Shown in pieces: positions 37,911 through 47,075 of a DNA stretch of 64,000 nucleotides. Each line of letters begins with the position of its first letter. The stretch's first letter is position 1. Source of the stretch: Sphingopyxis alaskensis RB2256. Lineage in GTDB: Bacteria; Pseudomonadota; Alphaproteobacteria; Sphingomonadales; Sphingomonadaceae. The DNA lies in contig NC_008048.1 in the NCBI RefSeq assembly GCF_000013985.1, positions 620,001-684,000 on the forward strand. The letters are read 5' to 3'. A program made the position numbers and the translations under genes. The notes under the pieces were generated by a model. It saw only the letters and a list, made by a program, of their open reading frames with translations. It did not search any database and was not told the origin of the DNA.

Positions 37911-38896
37911 TTGGCGATTACGCTTTCAGGCAAATCTTCGCCGAACACGCGCTGATAATATTCGGCGACGATCATGCGTTCGGCCTCGTCGCACTTGTTG
38001 AGGAAGGAAAGGCGGAAGGCGAAGCCGATATTGTGGAAGATCGCGGTATTCTGAGCCCAGCTGATGACCGTGCGCGGGCTCATCACCGTCGAGATATCGC
38101 CGTTGATGAAGCCCTGCCGCGTCAGATCGGCGACCTTGACCATATTGGCGACGGTCGTGTCGTCGGTGTCGGGCACCTTGGCGAGGACGATCGCGCTTTC
38201 GGTGGCGGCGGGCAGATAGTTGAGCGTGACGACGATGTTCCAGCGGTCCATCTGGCCCTGGTTGATCTGTTGCGTGCCGTGATAGAGGCCGCTCGTGTCG
38301 CCGAGGCCGACGGTGTTGGCGGTCGAGAAAAGGCGGAACCAGGGGTTGGGACGGATCACGCGGTTCTGGTCGAGCAACGTCAGCTTGCCCTCGGTCTCGA
38401 GCACGCGCTGGATCACGAACATCACGTCGGGGCGGCCCGCGTCATATTCGTCGAAGACCAGCGCCGTGGGGGTCTGGAGCGCCCAGGGGAGCAGGCCTTC
38501 GCGAAACTCCGTGACCTGCTGCCCGTCCTTGAGCACGATCGCGTCGCGGCCGACGAGGTCGATGCGGCTGATATGCGCGTCGAGGTTGACGCGGATGCAC
38601 GGCCATTTGAGTCGCGCCGCGACCTGTTCGATATGCGTCGACTTGCCCGTGCCGTGATAGCCCTGCACCATCACGCGGCGGTTGTATTTGAAGCCCGCGA
38701 GGATCGCGAGCGTCGTGTCGCCGTCGAAGACATAGGCGGGGTCGAGGTCGGGCACGCGCGCGTCGGCCTCGCTGAACGCGGGTACCTTCATGTCGATATC
38801 GACGCCGAAGACCTCGCGCGCATCGACCTCGGTATCGGGCGCCGCCAGCAGCGTCGATCCGTGATGGTCGGGGAGGCTGTTCGGGATATCGGTCAT
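37907..38896 (-). CDS. cobS: CobS-type AAA+ ATPase (cobaltochelatase subunit family)
   Basis: A 329-residue MoxR/CobS-class AAA+ ATPase with Walker [10 protein letters not shown], Walker [11 protein letters not shown] and the sensor region [11 protein letters not shown]. It forms hexameric rings with CobT in the cobalt-insertion complex of aerobic cobalamin synthesis. No CobN or cobalamin pathway gene is present here. It starts an apparent operon cobS - DUF900 lipoprotein - (repeats) - cobT. Confidence 0.92.
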   Translation of the reverse strand: MTDIPNSLPDHHGSTLLAAPDTEVDAREVFGVDIDMKVPAFSEADARVPDLDPAYVFDGDTTLAILAGFKYNRRVMVQGYHGTGKSTHIEQVAARLKWPCIRVNLDAHISRIDLVGRDAIVLKDGQQVTEFREGLLPWALQTPTALVFDEYDAGRPDVMFVIQRVLETEGKLTLLDQNRVIRPNPWFRLFSTANTVGLGDTSGLYHGTQQINQGQMDRWNIVVTLNYLPAATESAIVLAKVPDTDDTTVANMVKVADLTRQGFINGDISTVMSPRTVISWAQNTAIFHNIGFAFRLSFLNKCDEAERMIVAEYYQRVFGEDLPESVIAK

Positions 38897-38922
38897 GTTC
38901 TCTGTCGCCTTAAAATCATGTC

Positions 38923-39100
38923 CCTTCTCCCTTGAGGGGAGAAGGATACGAAGCCTTGCCGCGGAGCGGCCAGGCGCAGTTGGATGAGGGTGAGCGGCGC
39001 GAAGTGCCGCGCGAGCCTGCGGCTCGCATACCCCTCACCCAGCTACGACTAGCCAGCAAGCTGGCAAGTCTTCGCAACCCTCTCCCTCAAGGGGAGAGGG
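38923..39100. repeat. Composite REP-like element upstream of cobS
   Basis: Hairpins CCTTCTCCC/GGGGAGAAGG (38923-38945) and CCCTCTCCC/GGGGAGAGGG (39078-39100) bound a spacer with GCCTTGCCGCGGAGCGGCC, GTTGGATGAGGG, CTCACCCAGCTACGACTAGC and CAAGTCTTCGCAACCCTC. These modules match those at 60530-60711 in the opposite order and those at 6832-6985. Confidence 0.8.
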
Positions 39101-39152
39101 AGAGTCGGGTTGCGCCGCGGTATCTTCATGGGTTGCGCCTTGCAACGCCTTT

Positions 39153-39590
39153 TCAAAGGAGGCCGAGCGCCTTCATCACCGCCGACTGGTCATAATAGGG
39201 ACGCTCGCAGACGATCTTGTCGCTGCCGGGCGCGAACTCGAAACTCGCCGCCATGCGGATGCGAAAGGCCTTGCCCGTCGGTTCGATCGTGCGCAGACCG
39301 AGTTTGAGCGGGCCGAGATGTGTGCCGGTCAGCCAGAACTCGACGAGCACCGTGCTGGTGTGCTCGTCCGCGGCGATCGCGATCACCTCGTTCGCCTGAT
39401 CGGGAAAGGGCTCGCGCGACGAGGCGAAATAGGAGCGCACCGCCGCTTCGCCGTCGAAGACGGTGCCGGGGCCCATGAGTTCGTAACGCGGATGGTCGAA
39501 GGTCGCGATGACGCCGTCCCAATCATGCGCGATCTCCAGCGCCATGTGCCGTCGCACCACCTCGATCCGGGCCGCATTCAAATCGGTCAT
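39153..39590 (-). CDS. SnoaL-like (NTF2-fold) protein
   Basis: A 145-residue protein with the NTF2/SnoaL-like ester cyclase pattern: an N-terminal helix (IEVVRRHMALEIAHDWDGVI), GTVFDGEAAVRSYFAS in the middle and a beta-rich second half ending in ERPYYDQSAVMKALGLL. Members include polyketide cyclases and many proteins of unknown activity. ATG at 39590. It lies 10 bases from the J-domain gene and runs in the same direction. Confidence 0.75.
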   Translation of the reverse strand: MTDLNAARIEVVRRHMALEIAHDWDGVIATFDHPRYELMGPGTVFDGEAAVRSYFASSREPFPDQANEVIAIAADEHTSTVLVEFWLTGTHLGPLKLGLRTIEPTGKAFRIRMAASFEFAPGSDKIVCERPYYDQSAVMKALGLL

Positions 39591-39600
39591 CGCCTTTCTC

Positions 39601-40194
39601 CTATGCGAACGCCGCGGTTTTCCTCAGCAACTGATAAGCTTCGACCACTTGGCCGAGTCGCGCCTCGAAACGACGGTCGCCGCCATTACGGTCGGGATGA
39701 TATTTGCGTACAAGCTCGCTGTAGCGGCGGCGGAGCGCGGCGCGGTCGGCGTCGGGCGGCAAATCCATCAGCTGCATGGCGCGATGCTCCTCGCGCGTGA
39801 AGCGCGGGTTCGCCACCTCGCGTCGCGCTTCGTCCATCCGCTGCCGGAACCGCGCGCCGAGCGCGTCCATCGGATCCTTGAAATCGGCCCAGCGCGGCGG
39901 CAGGTCGGCGCTGCCCGCGGGCCGAAAGGCGCGGCTTTCGGTTTCCCAGCCCGCGGTTGGCGATTGCGCCGCCATGATCTGATCGGCGCTCATCCCCTCG
40001 AAAAAATTATAGCCCGCGTTGAACGCGCGCACATGTTCGAGGCACAGCCAGCGCCAGGGCGGCGGGCCGTCGGACGAGCGGCGCGCCGATGCGGGTGCGC
40101 GAAACTCTCCGGCCTCGCGGCAGCCGGGCACCGCGCAGGGCGCCTCGCGCGGCACGCGGCCATGAAAACGGTTAGGGCGGGGGGAGGAGGGCAA
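39601..40194 (-). CDS. J-domain protein
   Basis: A 197-residue protein with a C-terminal J domain ([20 protein letters not shown] then the HPD motif in YHPDRNGG) and an N-terminal Cys/His region ([15 protein letters not shown] ... [11 protein letters not shown]) that may bind zinc. Such proteins stimulate DnaK ATPase, and the N-terminal part probably chooses the client. The start is uncertain: the frame has no upstream ATG; TTG at 40194 gives the usual N terminus for this sphingomonad group, and GTG further in is possible. It is next to a divergent bolA and near cobS. Confidence 0.8.
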   Translation of the reverse strand: MPSSPRPNRFHGRVPREAPCAVPGCREAGEFRAPASARRSSDGPPPWRWLCLEHVRAFNAGYNFFEGMSADQIMAAQSPTAGWETESRAFRPAGSADLPPRWADFKDPMDALGARFRQRMDEARREVANPRFTREEHRAMQLMDLPPDADRAALRRRYSELVRKYHPDRNGGDRRFEARLGQVVEAYQLLRKTAAFA

Positions 40195-40259
40195 AACGGG
40201 CTTTCGGAATCGAAGGGCGGGGAGGGAGGAGGGTCTTATAATTTGGCAACGCTGCGCTT

Positions 40260-40550
40260 ATGGTCAAGCCCATGAGCAGCAAAGGCCCCGTACAGCAAGA
40301 GATGGAAAGCCTGCTCGCCGCAGCCTTTCCCGACGCCAGTTTCACCGTCAGCAACGACAGCGCCAAACATCACGGCCACGTCGGCGACGACGGCAGCGGC
40401 GAATCGCATTTCAGCCTGAGCATCGAATGGGCGGGCTTTGCGGGGATGAACCGCGTGATGCGCCAGCGCATGGTGAACAAGGCGCTCGGCGACCTGCCGG
40501 GGCAGCGCGTCCACGCGCTCGCGATCCGCGCGACGGCGCCGGGCGAATAG
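40260..40550 (+). CDS. BolA family protein
   Basis: A 96-residue BolA-like protein: [20 protein letters not shown] with the conserved His-His-Gly-His region, [20 protein letters not shown] and [12 protein letters not shown]. BolA proteins pair with monothiol glutaredoxins in Fe-S cluster handling or stress responses. ATG at 40260; a second in-frame ATG lies four codons later. Divergent from the J-domain gene by 65 bases and followed 8 bases later by a DUF2200 gene. Confidence 0.9.
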   Translation: MVKPMSSKGPVQQEMESLLAAAFPDASFTVSNDSAKHHGHVGDDGSGESHFSLSIEWAGFAGMNRVMRQRMVNKALGDLPGQRVHALAIRATAPGE

Positions 40551-40558
40551 GGAAGCGA

Positions 40559-40927
40559 ATGGCAGAACACCGCATCTATGGGATGAGCTTTGCGAGCGTC
40601 TATCCGCATTATGTGACCAAGGCCGAGCGCAAAGGCCGCACCAGGGCGGAGGTGGACGAAATCATCCGCTGGCTGACCGGCTATAGCCAGACGGAACTGG
40701 AAGGCCGGATCGCCGGGCGCGTCGATTTCCGCGCCTTCTTTACCGGTGCGCCCGCGATGAATCCGGCGCGTGAGCAGATAAAGGGCGTCGTCTGCGGCGT
40801 CCGCGTCGAAAATATCGAAGAGCCGCTGATGCGCGAGATCCGCTATCTCGACAAGCTGATCGACGAACTCGCGAAGGGCAGGGCGATGGAGAAAATCTTG
40901 CGCCCGCCATCGAGTGGAAACGGCTGA
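40559..40927 (+). CDS. DUF2200 domain protein
   Basis: A 122-residue protein matching DUF2200: it starts [20 protein letters not shown], has [16 protein letters not shown] and [20 protein letters not shown] and ends in a charged helix. The family is widespread, small and cytoplasmic with no known activity. GGAAGCG precedes the ATG at 40559. It is in the same direction as bolA and pirin and probably co-transcribed. Confidence 0.85.
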   Translation: MAEHRIYGMSFASVYPHYVTKAERKGRTRAEVDEIIRWLTGYSQTELEGRIAGRVDFRAFFTGAPAMNPAREQIKGVVCGVRVENIEEPLMREIRYLDKLIDELAKGRAMEKILRPPSSGNG

Positions 40928-40946
40928 CACAGGAAAGGCCCGACTG

Positions 40947-41831
40947 ATGTTTGACGTCATCACCCCCTCGACCCACGACCTCGGCGCATTCGAGGTGCGT
41001 CGCACCCTGCCGAACAGGGCGCGCACGATGGTCGGACCCTTCATCTTCGTCGACCAGTTCGGGCCGGCGCATTTCGACATCGGAAAGGGCATGGACGTGC
41101 GGCCGCATCCGCACATCAACCTCGCCACCGTGACCTATTTGTTCGAGGGAGCGATCGACCATCGCGACAGCCTCGGCACCTATGCGACGATCCGCCCCGG
41201 CGCGTGCAATCTGATGACCGCGGGGCGCGGGATCGTCCATTCGGAGCGCACGCCGCAGGCCGAACGCGCCACCGGTTCGGCAATTTCGGGGATGCAGACC
41301 TGGCTCGCGCTGCCCGACGGCAAGGAAGAGATCGATCCGGCGTTCGAGCATGTTGCGAAGGACGACCTGCCGCTGGTCGAGGACAATGGCGTGTCGGCGC
41401 GCGTCATCATGGGCAGCCTGTGGGGTGCGGCGTCGCCGATCACCCAGCACAGCGCCACCATCTATGCCGACATATTGATGAACGCCGGGGCGACGATCCC
41501 GATCGACGCCGAAGCTGACGAGCGCGCGGTGCTCGTGGCGCTGGGCGACGCGAGCCTCGACGGTGAGCCGCTCGACCGGCACAGCCTTTATATATTGAAG
41601 CCGGGGCAGGCGATGAGGCTGCGCGCGACGAGCGACGCGCGCGTGATGCTGCTCGGCGGCGAAGCCTTCACAACGCCGCGGCATGTGTGGTGGAACTTCG
41701 TCAGTTCCTCGCGCGACCGGATCAACGAGGCGAAGCATGACTGGAAAGCGGGGCGCTTTCCCCTTGTCCCCGGCGACAGCGAGGAGTTCATCCCGATTCC
41801 GGAGGTGCCGAAGACGGTGAGCTATCCTTGA
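40947..41831 (+). CDS. Pirin family protein
   Basis: A 294-residue bicupin protein. The metal-binding His residues of the first cupin are seen in RPHPHINLATVTYLFEG and in GIVHSERTP, consistent with pirins that have quercetinase-like or regulatory roles. The C-terminal cupin ends with FTTPRHVWWNFVSSSRDRI. ATG at 40947 follows AGGAAAGG. It lies 19 bases after DUF2200. Function in this organism is unknown. Confidence 0.88.
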   Translation: MFDVITPSTHDLGAFEVRRTLPNRARTMVGPFIFVDQFGPAHFDIGKGMDVRPHPHINLATVTYLFEGAIDHRDSLGTYATIRPGACNLMTAGRGIVHSERTPQAERATGSAISGMQTWLALPDGKEEIDPAFEHVAKDDLPLVEDNGVSARVIMGSLWGAASPITQHSATIYADILMNAGATIPIDAEADERAVLVALGDASLDGEPLDRHSLYILKPGQAMRLRATSDARVMLLGGEAFTTPRHVWWNFVSSSRDRINEAKHDWKAGRFPLVPGDSEEFIPIPEVPKTVSYP

Positions 41832-42044
41832 TAGCCGACTAACGACCGATTGCGGCCCTCAACCCTGTCGAGATCCCGGTCGTCGCGTCGCGGGGATGAC
41901 GGATAAGGGAATGGGGGAACGCGCCCGAGAGCCGACGGGCTGAGACGTGCGCCCTTCGCCATATGCCCGCCATTTCTTGTCGCTTGCCAGTCCCGGCAAA
42001 CCGCGCCAGATTGGTTTTGAAACGAAACCAAAGGAGCGGTGCCA

Positions 42045-42968
42045 ATGATCGGCGACTTCGAACAGCAGCGGGTAACCCTTTCGACCGGGGTGGAACTCGA
42101 CGTCGTCGATATGGGGCCGAAAGATGCGCCCGTGCTGATCTTTCTGCACGGCTTTCCCGAATCGCACCGCACCTGGCGTCATCAGCTGCCGCATTTTTCC
42201 GGCCGTTTCCGCTGCATCGCCCCCGACCAGCGCGGCTATCGCGGGTCTTCGAAACCACAGGAAGTGGACGCCTATACCCCCGACAAGCTGATCGCCGACA
42301 TCTTCGCGCTTGCCGATGCGCTCGGAGTCGACAGGTTCACGATCGTCGGCCACGACTGGGGCGGAGCGATCGCCTGGGGCGTTGCGCTGGGCGGTCAGCC
42401 GGGCGGGTTGCACCCCCAATGGGCGGGGCGCGTCACGCGCGCGGTGATCGCCAATGCGCCGCACCCCGCGATCTTCCAGCGTCTGCTCGCCACCAACGCC
42501 CAACAGCGCGCCGCGAGCCAGTATATCCGCACCTTTCGCGACCCCGCGAGCGATTCGATCATCGCCGACCATGGCATTGCCGGCCTGCTCGCCCACGCCT
42601 TTGCGGGAAAGGTGCCCAGCGGCGGGCTGCAACCCGCCGACGAGATCGACCGCCTGCTGAAGGATTGGGAGGATCGCGACGCCTGCCGCGCGATGGTCAA
42701 CTGGTATCGGGCTTCGCCGCTTGCGGTGCCGGCGATGGACGAACCCTATGCCGAACCGCCTGCGGCATCCTTTCCGACGCTCAAGATTCCGACGCTGGTG
42801 ATCTGGGCGCTCGATGACGTCGCGCTGCCGCCGTGCAACCTCGACGGCATGGCCGCGCTCGTCCCCGATGTCACGATCGTCAAGGTGCCCGATTGCGGGC
42901 ATTTCGTGCCGTGGGATGCGCCCGACGCCGTGAATGCGGCAATGGATGCGTTTCTCGCGCAGGGCTGA
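42045..42968 (+). CDS. Alpha/beta hydrolase, epoxide-hydrolase type
   Basis: A 307-residue hydrolase with HGFPES at the oxyanion loop, GHDWGG with a nucleophilic Asp (typical of epoxide hydrolases and haloalkane dehalogenases), a helical cap and a catalytic His in PDCGHFVPWDAP. The Asp nucleophile and RTFRDPASD/NWYRA cap region favour an epoxide hydrolase. ATG at 42045 is chosen because AAGGAG precedes it by 8 bases; a GTG two codons upstream is less likely. It stands alone. Confidence 0.85.
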   Translation: MIGDFEQQRVTLSTGVELDVVDMGPKDAPVLIFLHGFPESHRTWRHQLPHFSGRFRCIAPDQRGYRGSSKPQEVDAYTPDKLIADIFALADALGVDRFTIVGHDWGGAIAWGVALGGQPGGLHPQWAGRVTRAVIANAPHPAIFQRLLATNAQQRAASQYIRTFRDPASDSIIADHGIAGLLAHAFAGKVPSGGLQPADEIDRLLKDWEDRDACRAMVNWYRASPLAVPAMDEPYAEPPAASFPTLKIPTLVIWALDDVALPPCNLDGMAALVPDVTIVKVPDCGHFVPWDAPDAVNAAMDAFLAQG

Positions 42969-43053
42969 ACCGGCAACGCGGGCGTCAAAAATGGTGGCGG
43001 ACGGACCGGGCTACCGGCTGCCGCGGCTTTCCTCCTCCGGCGCCTCTGGCGCT

Positions 43054-43476
43054 CTAATTCTCCGGTCGGAGCAGGCAACCGCTCGCACCGGCAAAGCGCG
43101 CGCTGCGCGATGCGAGGAGCGGGACGCTGCCGATCACCGTTTTTGTTTCGGGGTCTTCGCTCAGCGAGACCATTTCCATCCCCGGCTCGAAATCGCTCTG
43201 GCAGCTTTCGAGGCTGCGTCCCTGGACATAACGGCACGAACAACCGACGCGCGCGGCATAGGCGGCGCCCAGTTCGGCCTGCGCCTTGAACGCGGGGAAT
43301 TGCCAGATCGCGAGTCCCGCGAGCATCACGCCGGCGATCGCCATCCACGGCAGGCAGCCGCCCCAGCGGCTCGGCTTCTTGCGCGTCGAAACCGGGGCGG
43401 GCGGCGGTGGCGGGGCAGGCGTCGGCGTCGCACCCGTTGATGGGTCGGTGGAGTTGGTGTTATTCACCCGGTCCAT
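43054..43476 (-). CDS. Hypothetical membrane-anchored Cys-containing protein
   Basis: A 140-residue protein with a cytoplasmic Pro/Ala-rich N terminus (APPPPPAPVSTRKKP), one membrane helix (CLPWMAIAGVMLAGLAIW) and a periplasmic domain with a C-S-C...C pattern (RVGCSCRYVQGRSLESC). Function unknown. Its start codon overlaps that of the divergent serine hydrolase (CATGATGATG, shared by two bases), so each promoter must lie within the other gene, or one start is misjudged. No clear ribosome site is seen. Confidence 0.65.
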   Translation of the reverse strand: MDRVNNTNSTDPSTGATPTPAPPPPPAPVSTRKKPSRWGGCLPWMAIAGVMLAGLAIWQFPAFKAQAELGAAYAARVGCSCRYVQGRSLESCQSDFEPGMEMVSLSEDPETKTVIGSVPLLASRSARFAGASGCLLRPEN

Positions 43477-44632
43477 GATGATGAAAAAATGGCTGCTGGC
43501 AAGTGCCGCCCTCGCGATGCTCGGCGCCTGGTCGCTGACACAGGCGGCGGGGCAGGGCAGCCTCGCGCCCGCGGCGCCCGCGCCCAGGTTCGGCCTGTCG
43601 CTCGACGACGTGGCCGCGGCCGACGCTTCCTCCGCGCTCCCCGCCTTGCCCGCGGCGCTCCGCGCGCGCGCCGACGCGCTGTTCGCCGATGCCGAGGCGG
43701 TGGGGCAGACGCGCGCGCTGCTCGTGCTCCGCGATGGCGAGCCGATCTATGAACGCTATGCCGCGGGGTTCGGCCCGGACAGCAAGCTGATCAGCTGGTC
43801 GATGGCGAAAAGCATCACCGCGGTGCTCACCGGCTTTCTGGTGGCCGACGGGCAATTGTCGCTCGACGCTCCGGCACCCGTCGCGGCGTGGCAGCGCAGC
43901 GGCGATCCGCGCGGCGCGATCACGCTGCGCCACCTGCTCCACATGTCATCGGGGCTCGAACATGTCGAAAATGGCGATCCCGTGTGGGACGGCGACACGG
44001 TCGCGATGCTGTTCGGCGGCGGCGCGGCCGACATGGCGGGCTTTGCCGAGGCCAAGCCCGCGGCGGCGCAGCCCGGCGAGGTGTTCAATTACAGCTCGGC
44101 GACGAGCATCATCCTGTCGGATATCATCGCCGACACGCTGACGCCGTCGGAAAGCCCCGACGCGCGGCGCGACGCGATGCGCGACTTTATCGCCGGGCGG
44201 CTGATCGAACCGCTCGGCATGACCAGCCTGACGCCCGAGTTCGATGCGAAAGGCACGATGATCGGCGGGTCGATCATGCACGCAACCGCGCGCGACTATG
44301 CCCGCTTCGGCGAGTTTCTGCGCAACGACGGTGTCGTGAACGGCCAGCGGCTGCTGCCCGAAAGCTGGATCCGTTTCATGCTGACGCCGTCGACGCGCGA
44401 TGCGGGTTATGGTGGGCATATCTGGCTCAACCGCCGCCGCCCGCCGGGGGCGCAGCCCGCGCTCTGGCCCGATCGCGGCCCGAACGACCTGTTCGCCGCC
44501 ATCGGCCATCAGGGGCAATATATCATCGTCTCACCGTCGCAGCGCGTGACGATTGTGCGGCTGGGCGTGACCAGGGACGATCAGTTTCCCGCGCTGCGAC
44601 GGCACCTGGCGGATCTGACCGCGGCCTTATAG
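43475..44632 (+). CDS. Serine hydrolase (beta-lactamase class C family)
   Basis: A 385-residue exported protein with signal peptide (KKWLLASAALAMLGAWSLTQA) and the penicillin-binding fold of class C beta-lactamase relatives: SxxK motif SMAKS, a Tyr-containing second motif (FNYSSATS) and a HQG triad near the end. Relatives hydrolyse esters, peptides or 6-aminohexanoate oligomers; resistance to beta-lactams cannot be assumed. ATG codons at 43475, 43478 and 43481 are all possible. It is divergent from the small Cys protein, and its stop overlaps the 3' end of the PhzF gene. Confidence 0.85.
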   Translation: MMMKKWLLASAALAMLGAWSLTQAAGQGSLAPAAPAPRFGLSLDDVAAADASSALPALPAALRARADALFADAEAVGQTRALLVLRDGEPIYERYAAGFGPDSKLISWSMAKSITAVLTGFLVADGQLSLDAPAPVAAWQRSGDPRGAITLRHLLHMSSGLEHVENGDPVWDGDTVAMLFGGGAADMAGFAEAKPAAAQPGEVFNYSSATSIILSDIIADTLTPSESPDARRDAMRDFIAGRLIEPLGMTSLTPEFDAKGTMIGGSIMHATARDYARFGEFLRNDGVVNGQRLLPESWIRFMLTPSTRDAGYGGHIWLNRRRPPGAQPALWPDRGPNDLFAAIGHQGQYIIVSPSQRVTIVRLGVTRDDQFPALRRHLADLTAAL

Positions 44633-45448
44633 CAGGAAATCGCCTACCAGCGTCGTGACGCAGCGGCCCGTCAGTTCGACCATGTCGCCGTCGAGGCGGC
44701 AGCCGAGGTGGCCGCCACGCGCGCTCGCCTGATAGGCCGCAAAGGCGTCGCGGCCCAGCCGCGTCGTCCAATAGGGGGCGAGCGCGCTGTGCGCCGATCC
44801 GGTCACCGGGTCTTCGTCGATCCCGGCGGCTGGCGCGAAGGCGCGGCTGACGACATCGGCGCCGGATGCGTCGCCGGTACCGGGTGCGGTCGCGATATAG
44901 AGGATGTCGCCGCCTTTGCTCAGCGCGCGAAAGTCGGGCGTCAGCGCGCGGACGCTCGCCGCGTCGGGATAAACGATTACCGCATAGCCGCCCTCGTGCC
45001 ACAGCGTCTCGACCGGCTGCCCGCCCAGCGCGCGGACGATGTCGGGCATGGCTCTGGGCGCGGGCGTAAAGGCGGGCAGCGTCATCCGATAGCCCTCTTC
45101 GTCCCCATCGCGCGCGACGCGCAGGATGCCCGCCTTGCGTGTGCGAAAGCGCATATCGCTCCGCCATTGCGCCGCCGACAGCAGCACATGCCCGCTCGCC
45201 AGCGTCGCATGACCGCACAGCGCCACCTCGACCGTCGGGGTGAACCAGCGCAGTTCATAATCGGCGTCGCCGCTCTCGTCGGGCACCAGAAAGGCGGTTT
45301 CCGACAGGTTGTTTTCGGCCGCGATTGCCCGCAATGTCGCATCGTCGAGCCATTCTTCGAGCGGCATCACCGCAGCGGGATTGCCGGTGAAGGGCCGGTC
45401 GGCAAAGGCGTCAACGCGGCTGATCGGCAGGCGGCGCGATGCGCTCAT
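44627..45448 (-). CDS. PhzF family isomerase
   Basis: A 273-residue protein of the PhzF/diaminopimelate-epimerase-like fold. The N-terminal VDAFADRPFTGNPAAVMPL and the active-site Glu in NNLSETAF are conserved, as is CGHATLASGHVL. Most PhzF homologues outside phenazine clusters have no known substrate. It follows pdxH on the same strand with a four-base overlap (ATGA at 45445-45448), so the two are coupled. Confidence 0.88.
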   Translation of the reverse strand: MSASRRLPISRVDAFADRPFTGNPAAVMPLEEWLDDATLRAIAAENNLSETAFLVPDESGDADYELRWFTPTVEVALCGHATLASGHVLLSAAQWRSDMRFRTRKAGILRVARDGDEEGYRMTLPAFTPAPRAMPDIVRALGGQPVETLWHEGGYAVIVYPDAASVRALTPDFRALSKGGDILYIATAPGTGDASGADVVSRAFAPAAGIDEDPVTGSAHSALAPYWTTRLGRDAFAAYQASARGGHLGCRLDGDMVELTGRCVTTLVGDFLL

Positions 45449-46023
45449 GGATAGAGATATCCTTTCGTCCAGCCGATCGCGGTGCGCTCGAACAGCGTTC
45501 GTTCGTGGAGCCGGTGGGCGCGGTCCTGCCAGAACTCGATTCGCTCGGGTGTCACGCGCCAGCCCGACCAGCGCGGCGGGCGCGGCACGTCCTGTCCCGC
45601 AAAGCGCGCCTGCATTTCGGCGAAGCGTGCCTCGAAGGTCGCGCGGCTGTCCAGCGGGCGCGACTGGTCGCTGGCCCACGCGCCGATCTGGCTGTCGCGG
45701 CTGCGCGTCGCGAAATAGGCGTCGGCGGTGGCGTTGTCGACCGGCGCGACGCTTCCTTCGATCCGGATCTGGCGACGCAGCGATTTCCAGTGGAAGAGCA
45801 GCGCGACATGCGGGTTCGCGGCAAGTTCGCCGCCCTTGCGGCTGTCGAGGTTGGTGTAGAAGACGAAGCCGTCCGGCCCATGCCCCTTGAGCAGAACCAT
45901 GCGCAGCGACGGGCGCCCGTCGGGCGTCGCGGTCGCGAGTGCCATCGCGTTGGAATCATTGGGCTCGCTGGCACGCGCTTCGGCGAACCAGCTGTCGAAC
46001 AGGGCCAGGGGGTCGTCGCTCAT
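45445..46023 (-). CDS. pdxH: Pyridoxamine 5'-phosphate oxidase
   Basis: FMN enzyme that makes pyridoxal phosphate from pyridoxine or pyridoxamine phosphate. The 192-residue product has NAMALATATPDGRPSLRMVL, FYTNLDSRKGGEL and the C-terminal PPRWSGWRVTPERIEFWQDR with the usual substrate Arg and Trp residues. ATG at 46023 is chosen by comparison with family length; an ATG at 46035 is four codons upstream. It diverges from the CbpA-like gene and is coupled to the PhzF gene. Confidence 0.93.
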   Translation of the reverse strand: MSDDPLALFDSWFAEARASEPNDSNAMALATATPDGRPSLRMVLLKGHGPDGFVFYTNLDSRKGGELAANPHVALLFHWKSLRRQIRIEGSVAPVDNATADAYFATRSRDSQIGAWASDQSRPLDSRATFEARFAEMQARFAGQDVPRPPRWSGWRVTPERIEFWQDRAHRLHERTLFERTAIGWTKGYLYP

Positions 46024-46154
46024 GCGCGCCGTCATAATGCGCGGGACGCGCGTGGTCGAGCGACATGTGCGGAACTTGACCGCCGCCGCACGCATTCCCA
46101 CATGCGCGCGCAATGGGCCTTCACGGCCAGTCACTAATCGGGCACAGGAGCAAG

Positions 46155-47072
46155 ATGGCCGATCCCTATTCCACCCTGGGCGTTGCGAAGACCGCGAGCG
46201 AAGCCGAGATCAAGTCCGCCTATCGCAAACTCGCCAAGGAATTGCACCCCGACAAGAACAAGGACAATCCGAAGGCGTCGGAACGCTTTTCCGACGTGAC
46301 CAAGGCCTATGACCTGCTTTCCGACAAGGCGAAGCGTGCGCAGTTCGACCGCGGCGAGATCGACGCCGACGGCAATCCGGCGATGCCCTTTGGCTATGGC
46401 GGCGCTGGTTTTCGGGGCGACCCGCGCGCGCAAGGAGGATTTTCCGGTTTCGGCAACGACGGCGCCGATTTCGGTGATATTTTCGAAGGATTGTTCGGCG
46501 GTCGCGGCGGCGGGCCGTTCGGCGGGTTCGGCGGCCGCAGCGCGCCGCCGCCCAGGGGCGCCAACATCCCCTATCGCCTGTCGGTATCCTTTATCGATGC
46601 GGCGACGCAGGCGCCGCAGCGGATCACGCTGGCCGATGGCGGCACGATCGACCTCAAACTACCCGCGGGTGTCGAGACGGGGACGCAGATGCGCCTTGCC
46701 GGCAAGGGGCAGCCGGGACCGGGCGGCCATGGCGACGCGATCGTGACGATCACGGTCAAGGACCACCCCTTTTTCGTGCGCGACGGCGCCAACATCCGCC
46801 TCGACCTGCCCGTCACGCTGGCCGAGGCGGTGAAGGGCGCGAAGGTGAAGGTGCCGACGGTCGACGGCCCGGTGATGCTGTCGATCCCCGCGGGCTCCTC
46901 GTCGGGCAAGGTCATGCGGCTCAAGGGCAAGGGGTTCAGCCAGAAGAGCGGCGGCCGCGGCGACCAGCTGGTGCGGATCATGGTCGACCTGCCCGCAGAC
47001 GACGCTGCGCTGGTCAAGCTGCTCGGCGAATGGAACGATCCGCGCAACGTGCGGGCGGACCTCGGCGTGTGA
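46155..47072 (+). CDS. CbpA-like DnaJ co-chaperone
   Basis: A 305-residue DnaJ-class protein without the zinc-finger domain: N-terminal J domain with HPD in LHPDKNKD, a Gly/Phe-rich linker (GFGNDGADFGDIFEGLFGG and following), and the two-barrel C-terminal substrate-binding domain (LKLPAGVETGTQMRLAGKG, IPAGSSSGKVMRLKGKG). It would work with DnaK. ATG at 46155 follows AGGAG. It is followed after 3 bases by the YihY gene, so the two are likely co-transcribed. Confidence 0.92.
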   Translation: MADPYSTLGVAKTASEAEIKSAYRKLAKELHPDKNKDNPKASERFSDVTKAYDLLSDKAKRAQFDRGEIDADGNPAMPFGYGGAGFRGDPRAQGGFSGFGNDGADFGDIFEGLFGGRGGGPFGGFGGRSAPPPRGANIPYRLSVSFIDAATQAPQRITLADGGTIDLKLPAGVETGTQMRLAGKGQPGPGGHGDAIVTITVKDHPFFVRDGANIRLDLPVTLAEAVKGAKVKVPTVDGPVMLSIPAGSSSGKVMRLKGKGFSQKSGGRGDQLVRIMVDLPADDAALVKLLGEWNDPRNVRADLGV

Positions 47073-47075
47073 TGC

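Noticed and set aside
38923..39100. Possible CRISPR array
   Set aside because: The repeated units are inverted hairpins with related spacers, not direct repeats with unique spacers; no cas genes are present.
41832..42044. Small gene between pirin and the epoxide-hydrolase-type gene
   Set aside because: Open frames here are antisense or lack starts; the 213-base gap shows no ribosome site other than that of the hydrolase.
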